This document shows, piece after piece, positions 15,369 through 21,735 of a DNA stretch of 21,735 bases (position 1 is the stretch's first letter; each line of letters begins with the position of its first letter). The notes beneath the pieces were generated by a model that was given only the letters and a program-made list of their open reading frames with translations, was not told where the DNA came from and ran no database searches. Source of the DNA: an uncultured Christensenellaceae bacterium. Its GTDB lineage: Bacteria; Bacillota; Clostridia; Christensenellales; Borkfalkiaceae. The position numbers were made by a program, and so were the translations under genes. The stretch is taken from assembly GCA_910588645.1 (NCBI GenBank), contig CAJUOY010000021.1, positions 1-21,735 of the forward strand, given 5' to 3'.

Positions 15369-17042
15369 TTAATTCTTCCTGTAAAGGTTGTCGTACTCGG
15401 GTATCCAGGACAACGTGGCCGACGTATCAAACCTTATGTAGTCGATCATAGGCGCCCACGCCTCGGTAACGCCGCCGATGGAGTTGGCGTTGTTAACCCT
15501 GAGAAGTATGACGTTGTCGCCCGCCTGCAATGAAACGCTTCCTATATAGTACTCTTCGAACGCGCCCATATAGTTGCCGCCCGACTGTACGCTGTCGCCG
15601 CCGTCAATATATATCGAACCGTAATCGATCGCCTTGCCGTTTACTATAAACGAGAAACCGTATTCGCCTTCCGGCGTCATATCGATTTCGTTTCTCATCT
15701 CGACGGAAAGCATTGCGTAGAGGTCTACGTTATCCACGGCCTTATCACTGTAAATGTTATAAGTGATAGTCGCACCGTAACTGTACAAACAGTAAACGTA
15801 ATGTCCTGTATGCTCCGTTCCGTTGAGTATGGGATAAGTCTGCGAAGTGGACTTCTGTCCCGAATCCTGCTGAATGCATTCCGTACCCATAACGGAGTTG
15901 GAATATCCGGGATATTTAGCCGTGGGATCTATGGGAGTAAACTCCGCGTCGAAGATCTTGGTCTCTATTCGGGGAGCTTTCCACTGTGCGTACAGCGAAG
16001 TGGATTTCGAGAACGCGTGAGGGAACTCTATCTTTGTTCCTCCGACAGCGGCGGTATACCAACCGTCGAACGTGAATTCGACGCCGTCCTGAACTCGGGT
16101 GATCGCTTCGGGAGCGTCAACCTCGACGTCGGTTATGGCGTTTTGTCTTAAATACAAGCCGTTATCGGTAATTTGCGTGGGGTTGCCCTCGTAGTTGTAA
16201 TAATATCTGACGGTATTGCCCTTCTTTTCCCATACTGCGTACAGTATTATTTCCTTGTCGGCGTTGGCCTGTTCTGCCGTGGGCGAATAAGGATATTCGA
16301 TAGTTTCATCCTTGGACGCCGCGGCGGGGTTCAAAGACCAGCCTACGAAGACCTGACCGTCTCTTTCCGGATCTTCGGGGATATCGTTTATTGTTATGGA
16401 ATCGCCTTCTACTACTTCCATTGAGTGTATGACGCCGCCGTCGGGCGCGCCCTCGTAGTTGACGTTGAATTTAAGATTATAGATGGAAATGTCGTCGGCA
16501 ATCCAGCAGGCGTAGAAAGTTACGTCCTTTCTTACCGTGTAGCCGTTTTCCCAGTTTACACCGACGCCGGAGTCGGCCTTAGTAGCCCAGTGACGGAAGT
16601 TATACCCGGAATACGCAGGTATCTGAATTGCGTCCACTTCCGCTTTGGTAACTTGCTGATCGTATTTCTTTTTAATTACTTTGTTTTCCGTGCCGCTCAT
16701 ACAGTAATCGAAAGTCACGGTGCAGTCCTTTGCTTCCCACTGCGCATAGATAGTTACGTCTCCCTTAGGAGTATAAGGGAAAGTTATCTCGTTTCCGCCC
16801 GTTTCCGCGTCCGTCCACTTGGCGATCTGATATCCTTCTCGGGTAGGTACGGCGGGGGTGGAAAGTGAACTTTCTTTTTCGACGTAAGCTATGCGCGGCC
16901 TGGATATGCCGTCGTTATAACTCAAAGTAACCGCATATTCGTCGATCTGTGTTTCTACCGGCGTACAGGCCGTAGTCATAACTACGCCCGCAAACATAGC
17001 AACCGACAGAACCGCCGCAAAAGCTTTTGTTGCTTTCTTCAT
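15369..17042 (-). CDS. Surface lipoprotein with four InlB B-repeats and a C-terminal CBM-like domain
   Basis: A 557-residue secreted protein with a signal peptide ending in MTTAC (Cys26), a slightly atypical lipobox. Four InlB B-repeats (Listeria-Bacteroides type) follow at about 36-103, 106-181, 188-272 and 276-355, each ending in a Y-A-x-W motif (YAQWEAK, YACWIA, YAVWEKK, YAQWKAP). The last about 195 residues form a beta-sandwich that resembles carbohydrate-binding modules of the CBM6/35 type (ATITYNIYSDKAVDNVDLYAML split over two strands; VSLQAGDNVILLRV; MIDYIRFDTS), with no catalytic motif seen. I infer a sugar-capturing surface protein working beside the two GH3 enzymes. AAGGAG precedes the ATG. 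It lies between the GH3 genes; a strong hairpin terminator stands just upstream, so expression may depend on read-through. Confidence 0.83.
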   Translation of the reverse strand: MKKATKAFAAVLSVAMFAGVVMTTACTPVETQIDEYAVTLSYNDGISRPRIAYVEKESSLSTPAVPTREGYQIAKWTDAETGGNEITFPYTPKGDVTIYAQWEAKDCTVTFDYCMSGTENKVIKKKYDQQVTKAEVDAIQIPAYSGYNFRHWATKADSGVGVNWENGYTVRKDVTFYACWIADDISIYNLKFNVNYEGAPDGGVIHSMEVVEGDSITINDIPEDPERDGQVFVGWSLNPAAASKDETIEYPYSPTAEQANADKEIILYAVWEKKGNTVRYYYNYEGNPTQITDNGLYLRQNAITDVEVDAPEAITRVQDGVEFTFDGWYTAAVGGTKIEFPHAFSKSTSLYAQWKAPRIETKIFDAEFTPIDPTAKYPGYSNSVMGTECIQQDSGQKSTSQTYPILNGTEHTGHYVYCLYSYGATITYNIYSDKAVDNVDLYAMLSVEMRNEIDMTPEGEYGFSFIVNGKAIDYGSIYIDGGDSVQSGGNYMGAFEEYYIGSVSLQAGDNVILLRVNNANSIGGVTEAWAPMIDYIRFDTSATLSWIPEYDNLYRKN

Positions 17043-17075
17043 TTAAATTCTCCTTATATTGATAATGTCCGATAT

Positions 17076-17123
17076 AAAAAGCCGAATAAGCTTCGGCGAA
17101 CAGCCGTTCACCGAAGCTTTCGG
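17076..17123 (-). terminator. Long hairpin terminator/attenuator after the first GH3 gene
   Basis: A stem of 14 pairs (17088-17101 with 17106-17119, one G-T pair in RNA, loop GGCT on the minus strand) extended by CCGAA/TTCGG with a one-base bulge, and followed by TTTTT (complement of 17076-17080). It lies 18 bases after the GH3 stop and about 35 bases before the next start, so it probably sets unequal expression between the first GH3 and the downstream genes. Confidence 0.75.
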
Positions 17124-17140
17124 TTTGATGTGTACGTTAA

Positions 17141-20100
17141 TTACTTAGCGGAGCGCCTGCGTCTGAAAATGATGAATCCGCCGAGTAAAACGAGGGGAAC
17201 TACCGCCGCTGCGCCGAGGCCGACTACGCTTCCGCAACCGCCTTCTCCGTTAGCGCCGGCAGGTCCCTCGGGACCGGTGGGGCCTGCCGGACCTGCGGGG
17301 CCTTCGGGACCGGTTGCACCGGGAGCGCCGTCTGCACCGGGAGCGCCCTTAAGGGATTCAAGCCATTCTTCAACAGTGCCTTCGAATCCGTGTTCGAGAG
17401 CGATTTCGTATGCGGATTTACCGTTCAATACGCCCTGCTCTTCGAGTTCTTTGATCTTAGCTTCGAGTTCCGCTATCTTGGCAAGGAGCTCTGCCTTTTC
17501 TTTAAGATAAAGCTCGCCGCCGTCAAGGAACGTATAGTTGAGAGTTACGCTGCAACCGATGTTTTCTTTATCGGTATTTGCACTACCCTTAATGGTAACG
17601 GTAACTTTTGCTACGCCGTGGGTTGATTCCTTGGGAGTTCCCTGAATTCTGTTGTTACGCGAATTGTAGGAAAGTCCGCTGGGAAGTCCCTCTACTGTTA
17701 CGGTATATTTGTCCTTTCCGTAGAACTGATCGAGGTAAGTCTTATTTACAACCGTCTGATTGGGTATCGCCGTACCAACAACGCCTTCGAGTGTGGTAGC
17801 CGCCGAAACCGCCTGCGCAGGGATAAATCCGTCCATAAACGCCGCGCTGTTTACGTGAACGTAAAGGATACGTTTAGCGGTTTCACGCGCCCAGTACCAC
17901 TGGGTATAGCTTGCAGTGTCGCCGACCTTCAATACGTTTGCATCTGCATCCCATTCGCCTTCGAGTTTAGCGGACGCGTTGTTGCTGCTGGTTCCGAGGG
18001 GGAACTGCAAACCGCGAACCATATTGTAGCCGTTCCAACCGGAAGCGCCTGCCGACCAGAAATCGGTTACGGTTGCGCCCTTATAACCGAACTCATTGGT
18101 GTAGAGCTGGATGTTGGTAGCATAGCTTGCCGAAGTTGTGAGACCGATGAGGTTGAAGGAAGACATCAAGCCGTTGGCCTTGCCCTCTCTTATTCCAAGC
18201 TCGAAAGGTTTAAGGTAAATTTCACGTATAGCCTGTTCGTTACAGAACGTTGCAAGTCCCGTACGGTCGGTTTCCTGATCGTTAAGGAACGTGTGCTTGA
18301 GGTATACTCTGCCGCCGTTTTCTACGCATCCGCGTACAACTGCCGCAACGATCTTACCGCCCTGAACGCCGTCCTGCGAGTAATACTCGAAGTTACGTCC
18401 GGAAAGCGTGTTACGGTGAGTGTTGGCTGCGGGGCCGTACCAGCCTGCACCTTCGTTGAGCTGGGATTCCCAACCTACCAACTCGCCGTGTCTCTCTGCA
18501 AGTTCAACGTTCCAGGTCGAGGAGATGACGCCTGCGCCAACCCAAGCCCAACCGGGTTTGCCGTTTGCCTTAGTCTGCTGAGGGCCGTCCTGATCGGTAA
18601 CCTGAAGCTTGCCGATCGAAGGAAGAGCCGCGGTGAGATATCCGCCCTTGCTTACGAAGTCGGAAAGTTCTTTCCAGGTAAGCTGGTCGAGGAGCTGATC
18701 CCACTTTTCGCTGTCGTAATCCGCAAGAGGATTGCCCTCTGCGTCTTTCATATTTGCAAGAGTTATGGGATAGAGTCCGGTCTTTTCGTCCGCTACGCCC
18801 GTTCCCTGAGTCTTGCCTTCCATATCTTTTGCTGTTTTAAGCCAGATATTCTGATAATCGGTTTCCTTTTCCAAGGTAGCCGCATTGTCATCATCCCAAC
18901 CGGTTGCAACGTTTCCGGTACGCGCGTTAAGTACGTTGAACGCTTCGTCCTTGAACTTGTTGTCTTCCGTTATAAGCCAGGAGAGATTGGTAAGATTAGA
19001 AGGACCTGTCTTATCCGCATTGAGCAACGTTGCACGGGTAAGCGTATGATCGCTTATGTCGTTTACCGTCCAGTGGTTGGCGTCGGTGTTGAACATTTCC
19101 CAAGCGCCGCTTGTCTGCGAATAGATATTGTTGGGAGTATTGGGATCGTCGTCCTCTTCATAGTTGATCTGTGCAGCCGCGTTGAGCGTTTTAGCGCCGT
19201 CCGCACCTTCTGCCGCAAGGGTGTGCGAATCCTTTCTTATAGAAAGAATATAATCGCCCTTTTCGACTTCATATCCCGCGTGCTTGTCGTCATTTGCGTC
19301 GTTCCAGTCGAAGGAAGCAAGATCCTTAACCTTAATGGTTACGGTAACGTCCTCACTCTGGTTTGCCGCAAGAAGTTTGGTCTTGCCGAAGCCTACGAGG
19401 TTGACTGCCGCCTTTTCAATGCCGCCGGGAGTATATGTAGGAGTGCTGTAAAGCTGAACTACGTCCTTACCCGCCGTGTCACCCGTGTTGGTAACGGTAA
19501 CGACTACTTTTATTTCGCCGTCCTTATTGCCCGAGGACAGATCCCCTGTTACGCTCTTGATCTTCTGCGTGAACGAGGTGTAAGAAAGTCCGTATCCGAA
19601 AGGATAGGTTGTTACGCTGTCATACCAGGTATCGCCCGAACCTGCTTTTGCCTTATTGAGGTCTGCCGCAACCGTCTCATAGTATCTGTAACCCATATAA
19701 ATGCCTTCAGCATAATGGATCGCACGGTTTGTAACGCTTGCAAACTCGGTATCGTCGATATGTCCCATATTGGGAGCGTTGCCTACGCCCTTGTCACCTT
19801 TGCCGCCGCCCCTTGCCATACGGCTGTCGGGATCAGCATATTCCCAGGAACCGTTGAGTTCGAAAGAAGCGCCCGAATAGTCGGAAAGGTTGTAATAAGT
19901 GGGATCGGACTTGACGCTCTGCATCCAGAAATCAACCGTCTTACCGGAAGGATTTACCTTACCTGTGAGGATATCGCCCATAACGGCCATACCGTTCCAG
20001 CCGGTCGTGCCGATCTGAAGAAGCGCATCTATTGCGTCGTCCGACTGAATATCCTGAACTTCCATATTGGAAGGGGTATTTAAAACGATGACTATTTTAT

Positions 20101-20839
20101 CGAGTTTTCCCAAAGCCTTCTGATGCTTTGCGTAAGCGATGAGCTGTCTTTCATTGTCGTTGAGAGTGAAATAATGCTCGTTAACGTCCGCGTGCTGAGG
20201 TCTGTTGTGCGTGGAGTTATCTACGAATTCCGAACCGGAACGCATAATGTTGATTATTGCTGCCGAGCCATATTCGTCGTAGGTATTTTCAACGTCTTTG
20301 AGGAAGTTATTAGCGCCGGCGGTATTGTACTTCTTTTTACCGAACGTTACCACGCCTTCGCCGTCGCCTTCGACAAGAGTCATATACGTTTTGTTTTCGC
20401 CGTTTGCAGCCAAGCCGTCACCATACAGGCTCTGAACGGTGGGGTTAACTATTAAATTGGGATCTTCCGCATTGTCTCCGATCATTCCGTCGTCGAAGTT
20501 AACGGCCGTTCCCGCTTTCTCGCCCTCAGGAGTGCTCAAAGCGCCCGAACCGCCGCCGCCAGTCTGGGCCTGATACGAGTTGCCGCCCAAGAGGGTGACC
20601 TTAGCGCCGTGCGCAAGGGGTAGCGCCTTGTTTTCGTTCTTCAAAAGAACGACGCCTTCGGCCGCGATCTCTTTGTTGAGATCTCTTTCAGCTTCGACTA
20701 CCTGACGGTGAGTGGTGAAGCGAAGGCCGGGATCGCCTTCCGCAGCAAATGCGAAAGAAGTAGCCCCCACGCCGGTAACCATTACCGCCGCAACCGCAAG
20801 CGCGCCGAGTTTTGCAAATTTTTTCTTTGCTTGTCTCAT
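17141..20839 (-). CDS. Secreted GH3 beta-glucosidase with coiled coil, collagen-like stalk and Cys-containing C-terminal anchor
   Basis: I set the start at the ATG at 20839 because AAGGAG lies 5 bases... about 6 bases before it and a signal peptide follows (to about FAFAAEG, residue 34); an upstream GTG at 20890 lacks a ribosome binding site. The 1232-residue protein has swapped GH3 order: sandwich domain (about 45-425, EGVVLLKNENKALPL, YPFGYGLSYTSF), fibronectin III-like (about 430-555), a spacer of about 170 residues, then TIM-barrel (about 710-1000: DQDGPQ, SGRNFEYYSQDG, KHTFLNDQE, GATVTDFWS with Asp926 as expected nucleophile). After it come a putative Ig domain (about 1020-1105), a coiled coil (about 1108-1135), a GKSAYEIALEHGFEGTVEEW segment, 12 collagen-like Gly-X-Y triplets (1165-1200) and a GCGS...RRRR membrane anchor without LPXTG. 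Likely surface beta-glucosidase; first gene of the cluster. Confidence 0.93.
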   Translation of the reverse strand: MRQAKKKFAKLGALAVAAVMVTGVGATSFAFAAEGDPGLRFTTHRQVVEAERDLNKEIAAEGVVLLKNENKALPLAHGAKVTLLGGNSYQAQTGGGGSGALSTPEGEKAGTAVNFDDGMIGDNAEDPNLIVNPTVQSLYGDGLAANGENKTYMTLVEGDGEGVVTFGKKKYNTAGANNFLKDVENTYDEYGSAAIINIMRSGSEFVDNSTHNRPQHADVNEHYFTLNDNERQLIAYAKHQKALGKLDKIVIVLNTPSNMEVQDIQSDDAIDALLQIGTTGWNGMAVMGDILTGKVNPSGKTVDFWMQSVKSDPTYYNLSDYSGASFELNGSWEYADPDSRMARGGGKGDKGVGNAPNMGHIDDTEFASVTNRAIHYAEGIYMGYRYYETVAADLNKAKAGSGDTWYDSVTTYPFGYGLSYTSFTQKIKSVTGDLSSGNKDGEIKVVVTVTNTGDTAGKDVVQLYSTPTYTPGGIEKAAVNLVGFGKTKLLAANQSEDVTVTIKVKDLASFDWNDANDDKHAGYEVEKGDYILSIRKDSHTLAAEGADGAKTLNAAAQINYEEDDDPNTPNNIYSQTSGAWEMFNTDANHWTVNDISDHTLTRATLLNADKTGPSNLTNLSWLITEDNKFKDEAFNVLNARTGNVATGWDDDNAATLEKETDYQNIWLKTAKDMEGKTQGTGVADEKTGLYPITLANMKDAEGNPLADYDSEKWDQLLDQLTWKELSDFVSKGGYLTAALPSIGKLQVTDQDGPQQTKANGKPGWAWVGAGVISSTWNVELAERHGELVGWESQLNEGAGWYGPAANTHRNTLSGRNFEYYSQDGVQGGKIVAAVVRGCVENGGRVYLKHTFLNDQETDRTGLATFCNEQAIREIYLKPFELGIREGKANGLMSSFNLIGLTTSASYATNIQLYTNEFGYKGATVTDFWSAGASGWNGYNMVRGLQFPLGTSSNNASAKLEGEWDADANVLKVGDTASYTQWYWARETAKRILYVHVNSAAFMDGFIPAQAVSAATTLEGVVGTAIPNQTVVNKTYLDQFYGKDKYTVTVEGLPSGLSYNSRNNRIQGTPKESTHGVAKVTVTIKGSANTDKENIGCSVTLNYTFLDGGELYLKEKAELLAKIAELEAKIKELEEQGVLNGKSAYEIALEHGFEGTVEEWLESLKGAPGADGAPGATGPEGPAGPAGPTGPEGPAGANGEGGCGSVVGLGAAAVVPLVLLGGFIIFRRRRSAK
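17183..17347 (-). repeat. Collagen-like Gly-X-Y repeat and C-terminal anchor coding segment
   Basis: Within the first GH3 gene, 12 Gly-X-Y triplets (GAP, GAD, GAP, GAT, GPE, GPA, GPA, GPT, GPE, GPA, GAN, GEG) are encoded by a low-complexity, G+C-rich stretch. They are followed by GCGS and a hydrophobic helix. Such repeats form trimeric rods in known collagen-like bacterial proteins, here probably lifting the enzyme from the membrane. Confidence 0.75.
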
Positions 20840-20912
20840 TATTTTCTCCTTGAAAATTTTTAGTTTCCTTCCGCACGCCGAAAAACGCACGGAAAATAAC
20901 TTTTGCTGATTT

Positions 20913-20963
20913 ATTCTATCACGAAAAGAAAAATACTAACTATATTTGTCCCAAAGGAACAAA
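20913..20963 (-). promoter_or_regulatory. Putative GH3 promoter with upstream inverted repeat
   Basis: On the minus strand TAGAAT (20918-20913) is a fair -10 box, but 17 bases upstream only AGTTAG is found, a poor -35, as in activator-dependent promoters. Just upstream lies an imperfect inverted repeat, TTTGTCCC / GGAACAAA (20945-20952 and 20956-20963, one mismatch, spacer AAA), a possible operator. The leader to the ATG is about 70 bases. The rest of 20840-21000 is AT-rich without a gene. Confidence 0.35.
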
Positions 20964-21002
20964 AAAATGACTTGTAATGATTTTTTCTATAAAAAACGGC
21001 AT

Positions 21003-21028
21003 AAAAAAAGAGGCTTTCGGCCTCTTTT
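21003..21028. terminator. Intrinsic terminator after the LytTR gene
   Basis: The stem AAAAGAGGC / GCCTCTTTT (21006-21014 and 21020-21028, loop TTTCG) is followed on the minus strand by a T run (complement of 21003-21009). It separates the LytTR gene from the GH3 promoter. Confidence 0.85.
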
Positions 21029-21081
21029 ACAAAAATTTTATTTAATTTTTTTAAATTTTTCAGAATCCTTAACTGCAACGG

Positions 21082-21699
21082 TCAAATAATATCGGGGACG
21101 TGGTCTTTTAACGCCGGTATAAAATTCTTTTTGCGGAAACGGGAAATGAGAAGCTCCTCCTCGCCTATGTAGACGGAATTTACGGTCACTTTGTCAACGT
21201 AACTCAAATTTACGAGATAGCACTTGTAAATCCTGAAAAAGCCGCAATTTTTGAGCTCATCTTCCTTTTCGTCAAGCTTCCCGCGGGAGATCAATATTTC
21301 GTTTGTCAGATGATACTTTAAAAAATGCCCGTTTACTTCTATATACTTTATTTTATTTAACGACACGCGGTGTAAAACGCCGTCCACATTTATCGTAATC
21401 CTTTTTGTATGGGCATTGGCTTTCAAATAATTTTCGGCGCGGCAAAGGCTCTCTTCCGTCCTTTGCGGATTTATCGGCTTTAACAAATAGTCCTTTGCCT
21501 CTACCGAATATGCGTCGACGGCGTACTTGTCGGTCGCATTCATCATAATAAGAAAATACCCGTCGTCCGTATCTTTTAGTTTTTTAGCCGCCGCAAATCC
21601 GTCAAGATGCGGGAAATCCGCCTCCAAAAATACAATATCGTAAAAAGCGTATTTTTTGCGTAATAAAACCTCCCCGTTGCTTCCCTCTGTCTCTTTACC
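21082..21699 (-). CDS. LytTR-family response regulator, N-terminally truncated, with atypical receiver
   Basis: The genuine reading frame runs from the stop at 21082 up to 21699, where adapter sequence begins; the true start is missing (a TTG at 21627 is internal). The receiver part (FYDIVFLEADFPHLDGF...DYLLKPINP) aligns with LytR/AgrA-type receivers (FLDIEMP...LDYLLKPI), but the phosphorylated Asp position is Glu (GAG at 21622-21624) and the conserved switch Thr/Ser (VTAYD) is Asn (MNATD); the Lys of LLKP is kept. The C-terminal about 100 residues are a LytTR DNA-binding domain (ITINVDGVLHRVSLNKIKYIE, FFRIYKCYLVNLSYVDKV in two parts), which binds direct repeats. It lies upstream of the GH3 cluster on the same strand but is separated by a terminator, so regulation of the cluster is possible, not shown. 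Confidence 0.88.
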   Translation of the reverse strand, partial: GKETEGSNGEVLLRKKYAFYDIVFLEADFPHLDGFAAAKKLKDTDDGYFLIMMNATDKYAVDAYSVEAKDYLLKPINPQRTEESLCRAENYLKANAHTKRITINVDGVLHRVSLNKIKYIEVNGHFLKYHLTNEILISRGKLDEKEDELKNCGFFRIYKCYLVNLSYVDKVTVNSVYIGEEELLISRFRKKNFIPALKDHVPDII

Positions 21700-21735
21700 A
21701 GATCGGAAGAGCGTCGTGTAGGGAAAGAGTGTAGA
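21700..21735. other. Illumina TruSeq adapter sequence (assembly contamination)
   Basis: From AGATCGGAAGAGCGTCGTGT onward the last 36 bases equal the reverse complement of the Illumina universal adapter. This is not biological sequence. Read on the minus strand it stays in frame with the LytTR gene and adds the artificial peptide STLFPYTTLFRS, a known database contaminant. Nothing beyond base 21699 should be interpreted. Confidence 0.98.

Noticed and set aside
17141..17230. LPXTG sortase signal at the C-terminus of the first GH3 protein
   Set aside because: There is a hydrophobic helix and basic tail, but no LPXTG or close variant; a GCGS motif stands in its place.
17855..20083. Long plus-strand open frame (742 codons) antisense to the first GH3 gene
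   Set aside because: The minus strand encodes a complete GH3 enzyme here; the antisense frame is open because of codon bias, has no ribosome binding site and its Cys/Arg/Val-rich product resembles no family.
20840..20890. Upstream GTG start adding 17 residues to the first GH3 protein
   Set aside because: No ribosome binding site there, and it would place 17 mostly polar and basic residues before a good signal peptide; the ATG at 20839 has AAGGAG at normal distance.
20920..20990. LytTR-type direct repeats at the GH3 promoter
   Set aside because: One half-site-like element (ATAGTTAGT) is present, but no second copy at the expected one-turn spacing of about 21-22 bases was found.
1..21735. CRISPR arrays, tRNA/rRNA genes, insertion sequences, prophage
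   Set aside because: No regularly spaced repeats, cloverleaf-like segments, transposase motifs or phage structural genes were seen in either strand.

Overview
The window reads as part of a metagenome-assembled contig from an uncultured, gut-type Gram-positive Clostridia (Bacillota). The evidence is strong AGGAGG-type ribosome binding sites, sigma-A promoters (one with perfect TTGACA/N17/TATAAT boxes), lipoprotein signal peptides, InlB B-repeats, BspA-like leucine-rich repeats, a collagen-like stalk and a LytTR regulator. A Christensenellales-like lineage is possible but cannot be proven here. All genes but one lie on the minus strand. The right end carries 36 bases of Illumina adapter (21700-21735), so the last gene is cut by an assembly artefact.

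Layout from left to right. (1) 1-1024: 3'-truncated secreted lipoprotein with two Ig-like domains and a GH16 beta-glucanase domain, with a clear promoter and an unusual set of palindromes in its 5' UTR. (2) 1251-4145: UvrD-type helicase with a zinc ribbon and a DnaQ-like 3'-5' exonuclease inserted in it. (3) 4268-5443: NAD-type malic enzyme. (4) 5444-6120: leader with palindrome and terminator, then a small HTH-like protein, the only plus-strand gene. (5) 6162-6722: YdeI/OmpD-associated protein. (6) 6801-12143: tight four-gene cluster (SGNH-LRR membrane protein, InlB/LRR/SGNH lipoprotein, small membrane protein, MBOAT acyltransferase), a candidate machine for O-acylating a surface polymer. (7) 12228-20839: two large surface-anchored GH3 beta-glucosidases with swapped domain order, flanking an InlB-repeat/CBM-like lipoprotein. 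(8) 21082-21699: LytTR response regulator, 5' partial, whose receiver has Glu where the phosphorylated Asp should be.

How the parts may work together (inference): a GH16 endo-glucanase would cut beta-glucan outside the cell, and the two anchored GH3 enzymes would release glucose at the surface, helped by the CBM/InlB lipoprotein. The MBOAT/SGNH cluster follows the second GH3 gene on the same strand with only a U-tract-less hairpin between them, so it could share its transcript. The LytTR protein sits upstream of the GH3 genes and could control them.

The most interesting observations are the MBOAT cluster with two different SGNH-LRR proteins (one with its catalytic His replaced by Arg), the helicase-exonuclease-zinc ribbon fusion, the unphosphorylatable-looking receiver, and the adapter contamination.
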